Shown one piece after another: positions 49,070 through 57,370 of a stretch of 64,000 bases of DNA (positions are counted from its first letter, which is position 1; every line of letters starts with the position of its first letter). The DNA comes from Vibrio tarriae. GTDB lineage: Bacteria; Pseudomonadota; Gammaproteobacteria; Enterobacterales; Vibrionaceae. The DNA is taken from the NCBI RefSeq assembly GCF_002216685.1, contig NZ_CP022353.1:620001-684000 (forward strand), read 5' to 3'. The position numbers were made by a program, and so were the translations under genes. The notes under the pieces are model-generated. The model was not told the origin of the DNA and made no database searches. It worked only from the letters and a program-made list of their open reading frames with translations.

Positions 49070-50284
49070 ATGTGGATGTTTTGGATCTCGACCCTATTAC
49101 TGGTGGCGATTGCGGTGGTTTTCGTCATTATTCCGTTTATTAATAAGCGTGCGAATAACGATGAGGCACTGCGCGATGAGCTGAATAAAGCGTTTTACAA
49201 AGACCGCTTGAAAGAGCTTGAAGAGGAAACCGAAGAAGGCATTGTTGCCGATCAACAAGATTTGATTGCCGATTTAAAACAGACTCTGCTTGACGACATT
49301 CCAACCCAGCAAAAACATCAGCAGGAAAATCGTGTTTCACTGTGGATGGTTGCGCTACCTTCAGTGTTGTTGGTGGTCGGATTGAGTTATGCGCTGTACG
49401 CCAAGTTTGGTCACTATCAGCACGTTCAGGCTTGGCAGCAAGTGTCAGCACAACTGCCTGAATTGTCGAAAAAACTCATGTCGCCACAAGCGGAACTCAG
49501 TGACGAAGAGATGAATGATTTGACGTTGGCACTGCGCACTCGACTGCATTATCAGCCTGATGATGTTACCGGTTGGTTGTTGCTAGGTCGGATTGGCCTT
49601 GCTAATCGCGATCTGGAAACCGCGATTGGCGCGATGAAGAAAGCCTTTGCTCTGGATAATGAAGATCCGGATGTGAAATTTGGTTACGCACAAGCTTTGA
49701 TGCTTTCGAATGACTCTGTCGACCAGCAAGAAGCGAAGTCGATTCTGCTCAAGTTAGCCCAACGTGGTTATGCTGATTTACGCGTCTATTCATTATTGGC
49801 GTTTGATGCTTTTGAAAGTGGTGATTTTCCTGCTGCGATCAAGTACTGGAGTTTGATGCAACAAGCGATTGGTCCTGACGATGCTCGTTATGAGATGCTC
49901 AGCCGCAGTATTGAAAGCGCTCGTAAGAGAATGGGCGAGGGCATGGCAGAGGGGCAATCGGTGAAAGTCACCATTAATCTAGGCGAGCAGGTTAAGGTTG
50001 ATCCTAACGCAGTGTTGATCGTATCTATCCATGCTCCCGGTTCGCCAATGCCTGTTGCTGCAGCCCGTTATCCGCTAGGTGAGTTTCCAAGAACCGTGGT
50101 GTTGGATGACAATAACAGCATGATGGAAGGATCAAAATTGTCCAGTCTTGAGTCGTATGTGGTACGCGTGCGTATCGACAGCGATGGTAATGTGGCGACG
50201 AAAAGCGGTGACTGGTATGCTGAAAGTCCCACAATGAAAACAGGTGAGCCTGTTGACGTTGTGCTTGATAAGCAGTATGAATAA
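49070..50284 (+). CDS. ccmI: Cytochrome c biogenesis factor CcmI
   Basis: CcmI is an apocytochrome chaperone. The 404-residue product has an N-terminal membrane helix (about 3–23), a cytoplasmic loop rich in Glu with a leucine-zipper-like pattern, a second helix (about 91–111), and a periplasmic domain with TPR-like repeats (for instance WLLLGRIGLANRDLETAIGA, split) and a C-terminal beta-rich part. It corresponds to the C-terminal half of E. coli CcmH. Last gene of the ccm operon. Confidence 0.92.
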   Translation: MWMFWISTLLLVAIAVVFVIIPFINKRANNDEALRDELNKAFYKDRLKELEEETEEGIVADQQDLIADLKQTLLDDIPTQQKHQQENRVSLWMVALPSVLLVVGLSYALYAKFGHYQHVQAWQQVSAQLPELSKKLMSPQAELSDEEMNDLTLALRTRLHYQPDDVTGWLLLGRIGLANRDLETAIGAMKKAFALDNEDPDVKFGYAQALMLSNDSVDQQEAKSILLKLAQRGYADLRVYSLLAFDAFESGDFPAAIKYWSLMQQAIGPDDARYEMLSRSIESARKRMGEGMAEGQSVKVTINLGEQVKVDPNAVLIVSIHAPGSPMPVAAARYPLGEFPRTVVLDDNNSMMEGSKLSSLESYVVRVRIDSDGNVATKSGDWYAESPTMKTGEPVDVVLDKQYE

Positions 50285-50311
50285 AATTACAAGCTGAAAA
50301 ATAATATAACA

Positions 50312-50340
50312 ATAAGGCCGATGGGATCATCGGCCTTTGC
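50312..50340 (+). terminator. Hairpin terminator of the ccm operon
   Basis: AAGGCCGAT GGGATC ATCGGCCTT is a 9-bp stem, but the T-run is short (TTTG), so read-through to mlaA is possible. Confidence 0.6.
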
Positions 50341-50342
50341 AC

Positions 50343-51101
50343 ATGGAATTACGTATGGTTGGCCGCTTACCTTGGATTACGCTATTCACACTTTTTTTAG
50401 TTGGGTGCAGCAGTGCACCTGATGACTCACCCCCTCATTCGCAGGTGAACGATCCTCTGGAAAGTTTCAACCGGCAAATGTGGACAATTAACTATGATTA
50501 CCTAGACCCTTATGTGGTGCGTCCGGTCTCTCTATTTTATGTCGGTTATGTGCCTAAGCCTGTACGCAGTGGCGTTGCCAACTTCCTCTCTAACTTAGAC
50601 GAGCCTGCCAGCATGGTGAATAACCTGCTGATGGGCAATGGGACAAAAGCGGTCGATCACTTTAATCGTTTTTGGATTAATACCAGCTTTGGTTTACTCG
50701 GTTTGATTGATATCGCTTCTGAAGCCGGCATCAAAAAATACGATGATAAGGCGTTTAGTGATGCGGTAGGCCATTACGGTGTGGGCAATGGCCCCTATTT
50801 AATGGTGCCAGGTTATGGTCCCTATACGGTACGCGAAGTGACCGATGTGGTGGATGGCATGTATTTCCCGCTTGCCTATCTCAATATCTGGGCTGGGATC
50901 GGCAAATGGGCACTTGAAGGCATGGAAACGCGCGCTGCGTTAGTCTCTCAAGAGGCCTTATTACAAGACTCGCCTGATCCTTACAGTTTGGCTCGCGATG
51001 CTTATCTTCAACGGCAAGCTTTCAAAGCGGAGATCCAAGTGGATGATTATGACCCTGAGGAAGAAGAGTATCTCGATGAGTATTTAAATGAAGGGTTATG
51101 A
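50343..51101 (+). CDS. mlaA: Outer-membrane lipoprotein MlaA (VacJ)
   Basis: MlaA removes mislocalised phospholipids from the outer leaflet of the outer membrane with the Mla system. The 252-residue product has a lipoprotein signal with lipobox LFLVGC, then NDPLESFNRQMWTINYDYLDPYVVRP (split), VANFLSNLDEPASMVNNLL and GHYGVGNGPYLMVPGYGP. The C-terminus is acidic. The start is uncertain: ATG 50343 gives MELRMVGRL, similar to the E. coli start; ATG 50355 is also plausible. The other mla genes are not in this window. Confidence 0.9.
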   Translation: MELRMVGRLPWITLFTLFLVGCSSAPDDSPPHSQVNDPLESFNRQMWTINYDYLDPYVVRPVSLFYVGYVPKPVRSGVANFLSNLDEPASMVNNLLMGNGTKAVDHFNRFWINTSFGLLGLIDIASEAGIKKYDDKAFSDAVGHYGVGNGPYLMVPGYGPYTVREVTDVVDGMYFPLAYLNIWAGIGKWALEGMETRAALVSQEALLQDSPDPYSLARDAYLQRQAFKAEIQVDDYDPEEEEYLDEYLNEGL

Positions 51102-51113
51102 TAGCCTGTGAAA

Positions 51114-51785
51114 TCAGGCTGACATAACCCTGCCGCTAAAGTATTCATTGGAAACAATATATTCTGTATTACGGATCAGCTCTTCCCGCATTTCTGACCA
51201 GTGTACGACCTCATCATTAGCGCTAGCGATTTGAGGGACTACACCCCCCACTCGAATATTAAACGGGGTAAGCTCTTGAGCCCAGCTCTGAGTAAACCCC
51301 GATACCATCGAATTGGCACTCACAATACCGGATCTATCTTGTACTGTGTTGTAACACACCACATTGACGATGACCCCTTTGGTTTGTCGTTGGCGCATCC
51401 TAACAGAGCAAGCATGACTGAAGTTAAACAGCGAAGACGCAATAGCCGCGAGCTGCTGAATAAACTGCTCGCTAGGCTTTTCATCGACCAGTGACGGCAA
51501 TGGCGCAGACGGTAAGTTGTTGATCAGCACATCGGGCGCACGCTCAAATTTTTGCTCGACCATATCAAGCAGCGTCTCAATGCTTTCTGGGGAAAAATCC
51601 TTGAGATGAAAGTAGGCAACTTGATCTGAGAGTGCATGACAGCGCCAATAGGTATCGACTAATCCTTGTTGATCGCGATCGCAGAGGATCACTTTGGCTC
51701 CTAACTTCACAAAATGTGTTGCCAGTGTGCTACCCAAGGCTGAGCTTGCAGAAGTAATTAATATTATTGCACTTTTTATGTCCAT
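51114..51785 (-). CDS. Degenerate short-chain dehydrogenase-like protein
   Basis: This 223-residue SDR-fold protein has an altered cofactor motif (TSASSALGSTLA instead of TGxxxGxG), an NNLP segment where NNAG is usual, and, most striking, no YxxxK: the aligned stretch SGIVSANSMVSGFTQSWAQEL (split) has Val and Ser where the catalytic Tyr and Lys should be. The overall Rossmann layout and length are kept and the gene is uninterrupted, so it may be a non-catalytic NAD-binding or regulatory protein. AAGGTGG precedes the ATG at 51785; a GTG three codons upstream is in frame. It converges with mlaA. Confidence 0.7.
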   Translation of the reverse strand: MDIKSAIILITSASSALGSTLATHFVKLGAKVILCDRDQQGLVDTYWRCHALSDQVAYFHLKDFSPESIETLLDMVEQKFERAPDVLINNLPSAPLPSLVDEKPSEQFIQQLAAIASSLFNFSHACSVRMRQRQTKGVIVNVVCYNTVQDRSGIVSANSMVSGFTQSWAQELTPFNIRVGGVVPQIASANDEVVHWSEMREELIRNTEYIVSNEYFSGRVMSA

Positions 51786-52156
51786 GAGTGCCACCTTACC
51801 TTATTTTTATCTGCCTTTTTAACCGTGAGGTTTCGCAGGGGGTTTGGACAGCATGGTTGATTACATGTGTATACAGTGTGAATAAGTTCAAATAACTTTG
51901 GATTAACCAAACTGAAACTTAATACTTTGCATCCATTCACAAAAAATATTAAACAGAATTCTTGTTTGCAGTATGCCTTATGTATATCCCCTTCCTACTT
52001 GAAACTCAGGGGGACTAGGTTGGCTTCCCAAGTGTAGAGTCACTCTATACACATAGTGCTACCCAGTGGCCGCTTACCTGCAACTCACTGTAGTTTGGAC
52101 ATAGAGCGAATGGCTTTCTTGCAGAGGAGAAGAAAGGCGAGAACAGAAGGTCAAGA
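51786..52156. other. Intergenic region containing a degenerate ERIC
   Basis: This is 371 bp without a gene. An AT-rich half next to the SDR gene should hold its promoter; the other half is an ERIC-like repeat (51991–52104). Nothing else stands out. Confidence 0.5.
51991..52104 (-). repeat. Degenerate ERIC element
   Basis: The left end CTTCCTACTTGAAACTC and the right end GCTTACCTGCAACTCACTGT followed by AGTTTGGACATAG match the other ERIC copies; the core has diverged (TGTAGAGTCACTCTATACAC, itself a palindrome). Confidence 0.7.
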
Positions 52157-52660
52157 TTAAATAGCAGTACGTAATTGATCTTGGCGATAGGCGGTGGCGA
52201 GACGATGATAAAAGTCTTTTGCCAACAGCGTAGAGGGTTGCTTATCCGCGAGGTGACGTCGTTCATGTCCCGAGAGGTTTAAGTACACCTCTTCAGGCAA
52301 ACCTTGAGTATCTTGTGGACGATAAGTGAGCACTTCCGGTGTGAGATAGTGGCTGAGCTTTGCACTGGCCATGCCACCTTGATGAAAGAATGCGGCTTGT
52401 CTGGCGGAGATTTGATAGGAGCTCTCATCATTTTCTAGGCGTTGAGGCTCTGCGAGTTCAAAACGCTGACGCAATACTTGTTCCGTTGTCGGTGGAACCT
52501 CAATTTTATCTACTGGTGTATTATCACGGACATCATTAGAGAACAGGGCCAAGAGTAAGGCAAAGTCGGCACGACGCCCATGCGTCACTGCTTGGCTAAT
52601 TCCTTGGCCAAAATGCAGTTCGCTGATGACACCGGCTTTATCTAATGTATGGACTTGCAT
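52157..52660 (-). CDS. VC2046/SO_2500 family protein
   Basis: This 167-residue soluble protein of unknown function belongs to a small family found in Vibrio and Shewanella. Visible landmarks are ISQAVTHGRRADFALLLALFSNDV near the N-terminus (split) and the C-terminal VYLNLSGHERRHLADKQP. There is no signal peptide, membrane helix or Cys. AGGGGAG precedes the ATG at 52660; the open frame extends 11 codons upstream without a site. It lies downstream of sodB on the same strand, but the sodB terminator intervenes. Confidence 0.75.
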   Translation of the reverse strand: MQVHTLDKAGVISELHFGQGISQAVTHGRRADFALLLALFSNDVRDNTPVDKIEVPPTTEQVLRQRFELAEPQRLENDESSYQISARQAAFFHQGGMASAKLSHYLTPEVLTYRPQDTQGLPEEVYLNLSGHERRHLADKQPSTLLAKDFYHRLATAYRQDQLRTAI

Positions 52661-52721
52661 GACACTCTCCCCTTGATGTCCATATAACGGCACAAGAGCA
52701 GAAAACTTGAGGTGAAGAAAT

Positions 52722-52748
52722 GAAAAAAGCCTGCAAAATTGCAGGCTT
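52722..52748 (-). terminator. Terminator downstream of sodB
   Basis: On the minus strand AAGCCTGC AATTTT GCAGGCTT is followed by TTTTCA. Confidence 0.8.
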
Positions 52749-52774
52749 ATGACGATGTATTAAGCAGTGTCAGC

Positions 52775-53359
52775 TTATTTTGCTAGGTTCTGAGCAACGA
52801 AGTCCCAGTTAACCAGAGCCCAGAAACCATTCATGTAATCTGGACGTACGTTACGGTAGTCGATGTAGTACGCGTGTTCCCACAGGTCAACCGTCAGCAG
52901 AGGTGTTACACCTTCTTCAGTCAGCGGTGTTGCTGCGTTTGAAGTGTTAGTGATTGCCAGAGTGCCGTCAGCTTTTTTCACCAACCAAGTCCAAGATGAA
53001 CCGAAGTTGTTGATGGCTGAATCAGTAAATTTTGCTTTGAAGTCAGCAAAAGAACCGAATGCTGCATTGATTGCTTCAGCAACTGCGCCAGTTGGCTCGC
53101 CACCACCGTTTGGTGACAGGCAGTGCCAGTAGAAAGTGTGGTTCCAAACCTGCGCAGCGTTGTTGAAAATACCGCCAGTTGAGGTCTTGATGATCTCTTC
53201 TAGTGATTTGTTTTCAAACTCAGTACCTGGGATCAGACCGTTCAGTTTTACCACATAAGTGTTGTGGTGCTTACCGTGGTGGAAATCCAGAGTTTCTGCT
53301 GAGATGTGTGGTTCCAGTGCGTCTTTCGCATAAGGAAGAGCGGGTAATTCAAATGCCAT
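52775..53359 (-). CDS. sodB: Iron superoxide dismutase SodB
   Basis: SodB converts superoxide to peroxide and oxygen in the cytoplasm. The 194-residue product has the Fe/Mn-SOD ligands His27 ([12 protein letters not shown]), His in [14 protein letters not shown], and [13 protein letters not shown] with Asp and His. The residues [20 protein letters not shown] and the FGSSWTWLV block favour iron over manganese. In many gammaproteobacteria the sodB message is a target of the RyhB RNA; I did not verify pairing here. It is divergent from grxD. Confidence 0.95.
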   Translation of the reverse strand: MAFELPALPYAKDALEPHISAETLDFHHGKHHNTYVVKLNGLIPGTEFENKSLEEIIKTSTGGIFNNAAQVWNHTFYWHCLSPNGGGEPTGAVAEAINAAFGSFADFKAKFTDSAINNFGSSWTWLVKKADGTLAITNTSNAATPLTEEGVTPLLTVDLWEHAYYIDYRNVRPDYMNGFWALVNWDFVAQNLAK

Positions 53360-53610
53360 TGCTCGATTCTCCGTTGAGTTTAAAGAGTGGATTCTCTTTA
53401 TGTCATTGCTTCCAGTGTATTATTTTCTTCGTCGTTACGACTGACTTGCCAAGTATTTTAGCAACTTTTTACTTTATTAAAAGCCTGAAGGCAGAAAAAG
53501 ATCCTGCAACGCCAAGTCGAGCGTATATCCATATTGAGAATATGCTTTTTATTCTCCGTTATTCCTTTAGAATGTGCCCATATTTGATGACATCCATTAA
53601 CGAGGAAGCG

Positions 53611-53943
53611 ATGGAAACTATTGACAAAATCAAACAGCAAATCGCCGAGAACCCGATTCTGCTTTATATGAAAGGCTCACCGAAACTGCCAAGCTGTGGT
53701 TTCTCTTCGCAAGCGGCACAAGCTCTGATGGCTTGTGGTGAGAAGTTTGCTTATGTAGATATCCTACAAAACCCAGACATCCGTGCAGAGTTGCCGGTTT
53801 ACGCGCAGTGGCCAACGTTTCCACAACTGTGGATTGAAGGTGAGCTGATTGGCGGTTGTGACATCATGCTGGAAATGTTCCAAAAGGGTGAACTGCAAAC
53901 TCTGGTAAAAGAAGCGGCTGCTCGCTCAGCAAGCCAAGAGTAA
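53611..53943 (+). CDS. grxD: Monothiol glutaredoxin GrxD
   Basis: GrxD is a CGFS-type glutaredoxin that carries [2Fe-2S] clusters. The 110-residue product has the active motif PSCGFSSQA with the single catalytic Cys, the glutathione-binding WPTFPQLWI and GGCDIMLEM. GAGGAAG precedes the ATG at 53611; the open frame runs far upstream but that part lies over the sodB promoter and has no family match. Its position opposite sodB links oxidative defence and iron-sulfur handling. Confidence 0.95.
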   Translation: METIDKIKQQIAENPILLYMKGSPKLPSCGFSSQAAQALMACGEKFAYVDILQNPDIRAELPVYAQWPTFPQLWIEGELIGGCDIMLEMFQKGELQTLVKEAAARSASQE

Positions 53944-53977
53944 TACTGGTTAAATTTACAGTTTTTCTTGATTTCAT

Positions 53978-54010
53978 AAGGCCACATTGAGTAATGTGGC
54001 CTTAATTTTA
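53978..54010 (+). terminator. Terminator of grxD
   Basis: AAGGCCACATT GAGTA ATGTGGCCTT followed by AATTTTA; the stem is strong and the T-run modest. Confidence 0.75.
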
Positions 54011-54027
54011 TCTCGTCAGCGATTTCC

Positions 54028-55971
54028 ATGACCCGGTTATTTATTGCAGAAAAACCTAGCCTTGCGCGAGCGATTGCCGATGCACTACCCAAGCCTCATA
54101 AAAAAGAACAAGGGTGTATTCGCTGCGCTAATGGCGATATCGTGACTTGGTGTATTGGTCACCTTCTCGAGCAAGTCGAGCCAGACGCTTATGATGAGCG
54201 CTACAAAAAGTGGAATATGGCGGATTTGCCTATCATTCCACAGCAGTGGCAACTGCGCCCAAGAAAATCCTCCTCTCAACAGCTCACTGTCGTTCGTAAG
54301 CTACTCAAAGAAGCAACGCAGATTATCCATGCCGGGGACCCCGATCGCGAAGGGCAACTGTTGGTGGATGAGGTGATCGATTATTGCAAAGTACCGAAGA
54401 GCAAAAAAGAAACCGTGCAGCGCCTTTTGATCAGTGATTTAAACCTTTCTGCAGTCAAACGTGCCTTACAAGGCTTGCGTAGTAATCGAGAGTTTATTCC
54501 ACTCTCTGTTTCGGCTTTAGCGCGTTCACGCGCTGACTGGCTGTATGGTATGAATATGTCTCGAGCTTATACCCTGCTTGGGAAAAAAGCCGGTTATCAA
54601 GGCGTGCTCTCCGTAGGGCGAGTACAGACGCCAGTACTGGGTTTAGTGGTGCGACGGGATGAAGAGATCGAGCATTTTATCCCGCATGATTATTTTACTC
54701 TTGATGCTTTAATTCCATACCAAAATGGCACCGAACACTTTGACATACGTGCCCGTTGGAAACCAAGTGAGGCCTGCTTACCTTGGCAAGATGAAGAAGG
54801 GCGGGTCACTAACCGTAAATTGGTGGACAATGTCGCCAGTCGCATTGCTAATCAGCCCGCGACAGTGACTGAATCAGAGCAAGATCAAACCAAGCAAGCG
54901 GCACCTTTGCCCTATTCACTTTCAGCGCTGCAAATTGATGCGGCAAAACGGTATAGCTTCAGCGCACAACAAGTGTTGGATCTGTGCCAGTCTCTTTATG
55001 AAAAGCATAAATTGATCACTTATCCGCGATCTGATTGCCGATACTTACCGAACGAGCATTTAGCTCAGGCTCCCGACGTGGTAGCGGCGATTGCCAACAA
55101 TGCGCAAGAGATGGTCACCGCAGTGAATGATGCGGATTTATCACTACGCTCCAAAGCATGGAATGACAGTAAAGTCGACGCGCACCACGCCATCATTCCA
55201 ACGCCGAAGAAAGCGTCGGTTAATGCGCTGTCAGGGCATGAAATGAAAGTGTATCAACTGATTGCGCGTCAGTACCTTATGCAATTTTATCCTGCGGCGA
55301 TTTATGCAGAAGCCAAACTGGTCTTTAACATCGCTGGCGGTATTTTTATTGCCAAAGGGCGTCAATTGCTCAGTGCTGGATGGAAAGTGTTGACAGGTCA
55401 GCAAGATGAGCAAGAAGAGGGCGTGGATAAAGTGCCTCCTTTGCCTGTTGGCACTGTGCTGCAGTGTCGAGAAGGGGAAATAAAACAGAGACAAACCGAG
55501 CCGCCACGCCATTTTACGGAAGCTACATTACTGCAGGCGATGACGGGGATAGCCCGTTTCGTGGCCGATAAAGAGCTGAAAAAAATTCTGCGTGAGACGG
55601 ATGGTTTAGGCACTGAAGCCACACGAGCTGGGATCTTGGATACCTTGTTTAAGCGTGGATTGCTGCAGCGTGATAACAAGCTCATTAAAAGCACGCCAGC
55701 TGGCCGAGGTTTGATTCATGCGTTACCCAGTGAAGCCACTTATCCCGATATGACGGCACATTGGGAACATCAACTGCAAGCGATCGCGGAAAAGGGGCAA
55801 GCTTATCAACCCTTTATGCAGACTCTACAAGGCCGCCTCGAGCAGTTAATTGAGCAAGTTCAGGTCGCACCGGTTCCTGTATCATTGCAAGCTTTGCCAG
55901 CGGTGAGTAAACCTGCCTTTAAGCGCACACGTCGTGCACCAAAGAGTAAAGCCAGAACGTATAAAGCTTAA
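54028..55971 (+). CDS. topB: DNA topoisomerase III
   Basis: TopB is a type IA topoisomerase that separates linked DNA. The 647-residue product has the Toprim domain ([20 protein letters not shown], and the metal site [11 protein letters not shown]), [16 protein letters not shown], and the active Tyr in [13 protein letters not shown]. The C-terminus is a short basic tail ([16 protein letters not shown]), with no zinc fingers. Length fits the E. coli enzyme. Confidence 0.96.
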   Translation: MTRLFIAEKPSLARAIADALPKPHKKEQGCIRCANGDIVTWCIGHLLEQVEPDAYDERYKKWNMADLPIIPQQWQLRPRKSSSQQLTVVRKLLKEATQIIHAGDPDREGQLLVDEVIDYCKVPKSKKETVQRLLISDLNLSAVKRALQGLRSNREFIPLSVSALARSRADWLYGMNMSRAYTLLGKKAGYQGVLSVGRVQTPVLGLVVRRDEEIEHFIPHDYFTLDALIPYQNGTEHFDIRARWKPSEACLPWQDEEGRVTNRKLVDNVASRIANQPATVTESEQDQTKQAAPLPYSLSALQIDAAKRYSFSAQQVLDLCQSLYEKHKLITYPRSDCRYLPNEHLAQAPDVVAAIANNAQEMVTAVNDADLSLRSKAWNDSKVDAHHAIIPTPKKASVNALSGHEMKVYQLIARQYLMQFYPAAIYAEAKLVFNIAGGIFIAKGRQLLSAGWKVLTGQQDEQEEGVDKVPPLPVGTVLQCREGEIKQRQTEPPRHFTEATLLQAMTGIARFVADKELKKILRETDGLGTEATRAGILDTLFKRGLLQRDNKLIKSTPAGRGLIHALPSEATYPDMTAHWEHQLQAIAEKGQAYQPFMQTLQGRLEQLIEQVQVAPVPVSLQALPAVSKPAFKRTRRAPKSKARTYKA

Positions 55972-55991
55972 TAAACCCAGAGCAGAGCAAA

Positions 55992-56912
55992 ATGATCCCA
56001 CTGATTTACCATCCTATTTATTCACAACTGGATTTGCCTGTGGGGCATCGTTATCCGATCAATAAGTATCGTCTGCTTTACGAAGAGATTGTGCGTCAAA
56101 GAGAGCAAAGTGAAGCATGGCAAGCGAGCTTCGAGTTTCATACCCCCATTGCGGCCGAGCTTTCACACATCACGCCATTACATGACCCAGATTATGTGCA
56201 AGCTTTGCTCGAGGGGACGTTACCTGCGGCCAAGATGCGTCGAATCGGATTTCCTTGGAGTAAACCACTGATTGAGCGTACTTTGCACTCTGTGGGAGGA
56301 ACCTGCCTCACGGTTGAGCAAGCGTTGCAATCAGGGGTGGCAATTCATCTCAGTGGTGGCTATCACCATGCTCACGCCGATTTTGGTAGCGGTTTCTGTC
56401 TGTTCAATGATCTGGCGATAGCCGCGCACTTCGCACTCTCTTTGCCTAGTGTTGATAAAGTTTTGATCATTGACAGTGATGTACATCATGGTGACGGCAC
56501 GGCAACCTTGTGTGCGGAACGTGACGATATCATTACGCTCTCTTTTCACTGTGATAAGAATTTTCCGGCGCGTAAGCCGGCCTCTAGTATGGATGTCGGA
56601 TTTGCTAACCAGACGTGCGATGAAGAGTTTTTGTCCACCTTCATCCAAGTGGTGGAAATGGCGGTCAATCTCCATCGACCTGATCTGATCCTCTATGACG
56701 CTGGTGTGGATATTCATAACGATGATGAGCTAGGTTATTTATCCATTTCACAGGCCGCTATCGCGCAACGAGATCGTTTTATGTTGGGTTTGGCAAAGCA
56801 GGAGAGTATTCCAATCGCTTGTGTCATAGGTGGTGGGTATCGCGAAGACCATGCGGCACTCGTGCCACTGCACCTTGAGTTACTGAAAGCGGCGTTAAGC
56901 GCAGGGTATTGA
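55992..56912 (+). CDS. Histone-deacetylase-family (class II-like) amidohydrolase
   Basis: This 306-residue member of the HDAC/acetoin-utilisation family is likely a zinc-dependent deacetylase of acetylated polyamines or protein lysines. The signature residues are present: GGYHHAHADFGSGFCLFND (His pair, general base) and IIDSDVHHGDGTATL (zinc ligands Asp and His), then YDAGVDIHNDDELG (third ligand). No signal peptide. The substrate cannot be read from the sequence. It follows topB by 20 bp and is probably co-transcribed. Confidence 0.88.
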   Translation: MIPLIYHPIYSQLDLPVGHRYPINKYRLLYEEIVRQREQSEAWQASFEFHTPIAAELSHITPLHDPDYVQALLEGTLPAAKMRRIGFPWSKPLIERTLHSVGGTCLTVEQALQSGVAIHLSGGYHHAHADFGSGFCLFNDLAIAAHFALSLPSVDKVLIIDSDVHHGDGTATLCAERDDIITLSFHCDKNFPARKPASSMDVGFANQTCDEEFLSTFIQVVEMAVNLHRPDLILYDAGVDIHNDDELGYLSISQAAIAQRDRFMLGLAKQESIPIACVIGGGYREDHAALVPLHLELLKAALSAGY

Positions 56913-56939
56913 AGCCGAAATGATGGCCGTACGCAAAAG

Positions 56940-56971
56940 CAAAAAGCCGCTGAATTATCAGCGGCTTTTCT
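56940..56971. terminator. Bidirectional terminator between the HDAC-like gene and tRNA-Ser
   Basis: AAAAGCCGCTGA ATTA TCAGCGGCTTTT has A-runs and T-runs on both sides and serves converging transcripts. Confidence 0.85.
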
Positions 56972-56975
56972 AATG

Positions 56976-57066
56976 TGGCGGAGAGATAGGGATTTGAACC
57001 CTAGGATAGCTATTAACCATCGCCGGTTTTCAAGACCGGTGCTTTCAACCACTCAGCCATCTCTCC
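56976..57066 (-). tRNA. tRNA-Ser (anticodon UGA)
   Basis: On the minus strand GGAGAGATGGCTGAGTGG opens a full serine tRNA; the anticodon loop contains TCTTGAAAA (UGA), the long variable arm is present, the T-loop reads GGTTCAAATCC, and the acceptor ends CTCTCCG-CCA with CCA encoded. It reads UCA and UCG codons among others. Confidence 0.95.
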
Positions 57067-57193
57067 GTTATGGGGCGCATAATATCGACCCTAAGTTCGA
57101 TTGTAAAGCCCTGAAAATACTGTTTGCTTTAATTATGTACACTTGGCCGCTATTTTTATGACTAAGCGCTATTTTACACATTAAATAAAACGG

Positions 57194-57224
57194 AAAAGGG
57201 GAGTTTCTAAGAAACTCCCCTTTA
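57194..57224. terminator. Hairpin between the two tRNA genes
   Basis: AAAGGGGAGTTTC TAA GAAACTCCCCTTT is a 13-bp perfect stem lying just downstream of tRNA-Pro on the minus strand; read there it ends in TTTTCC. Confidence 0.8.
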
Positions 57225-57230
57225 GGTGTA

Positions 57231-57307
57231 TGGTCGGACTGAGAGGATTTGAACCTCCGACCCCCGACACCCCATGACGGTGCGCTACCAAGCTGCGCTA
57301 CAGTCCG
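57231..57307 (-). tRNA. tRNA-Pro (anticodon GGG)
   Basis: On the minus strand CGGACTGTAGCGCAGCTTGG starts the tRNA; the anticodon loop is ATGGGGT (GGG) with G37, the T-arm is GGAGGTTCAAATCC, and CCA is encoded. It closely resembles E. coli proL. It reads CCC (and CCU). Confidence 0.95.
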
Positions 57308-57370
57308 ATGCGCGTAATCTAATGACTTTTACTAGATGCGTCAACCCTGAACCGACTTAAAATAATGAAT

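Noticed and set aside
53203..53610. A long N-terminal extension in frame with grxD
   Set aside because: It overlaps sodB antisense and the divergent promoter; a good ribosome-binding site and the family start point to ATG 53611.
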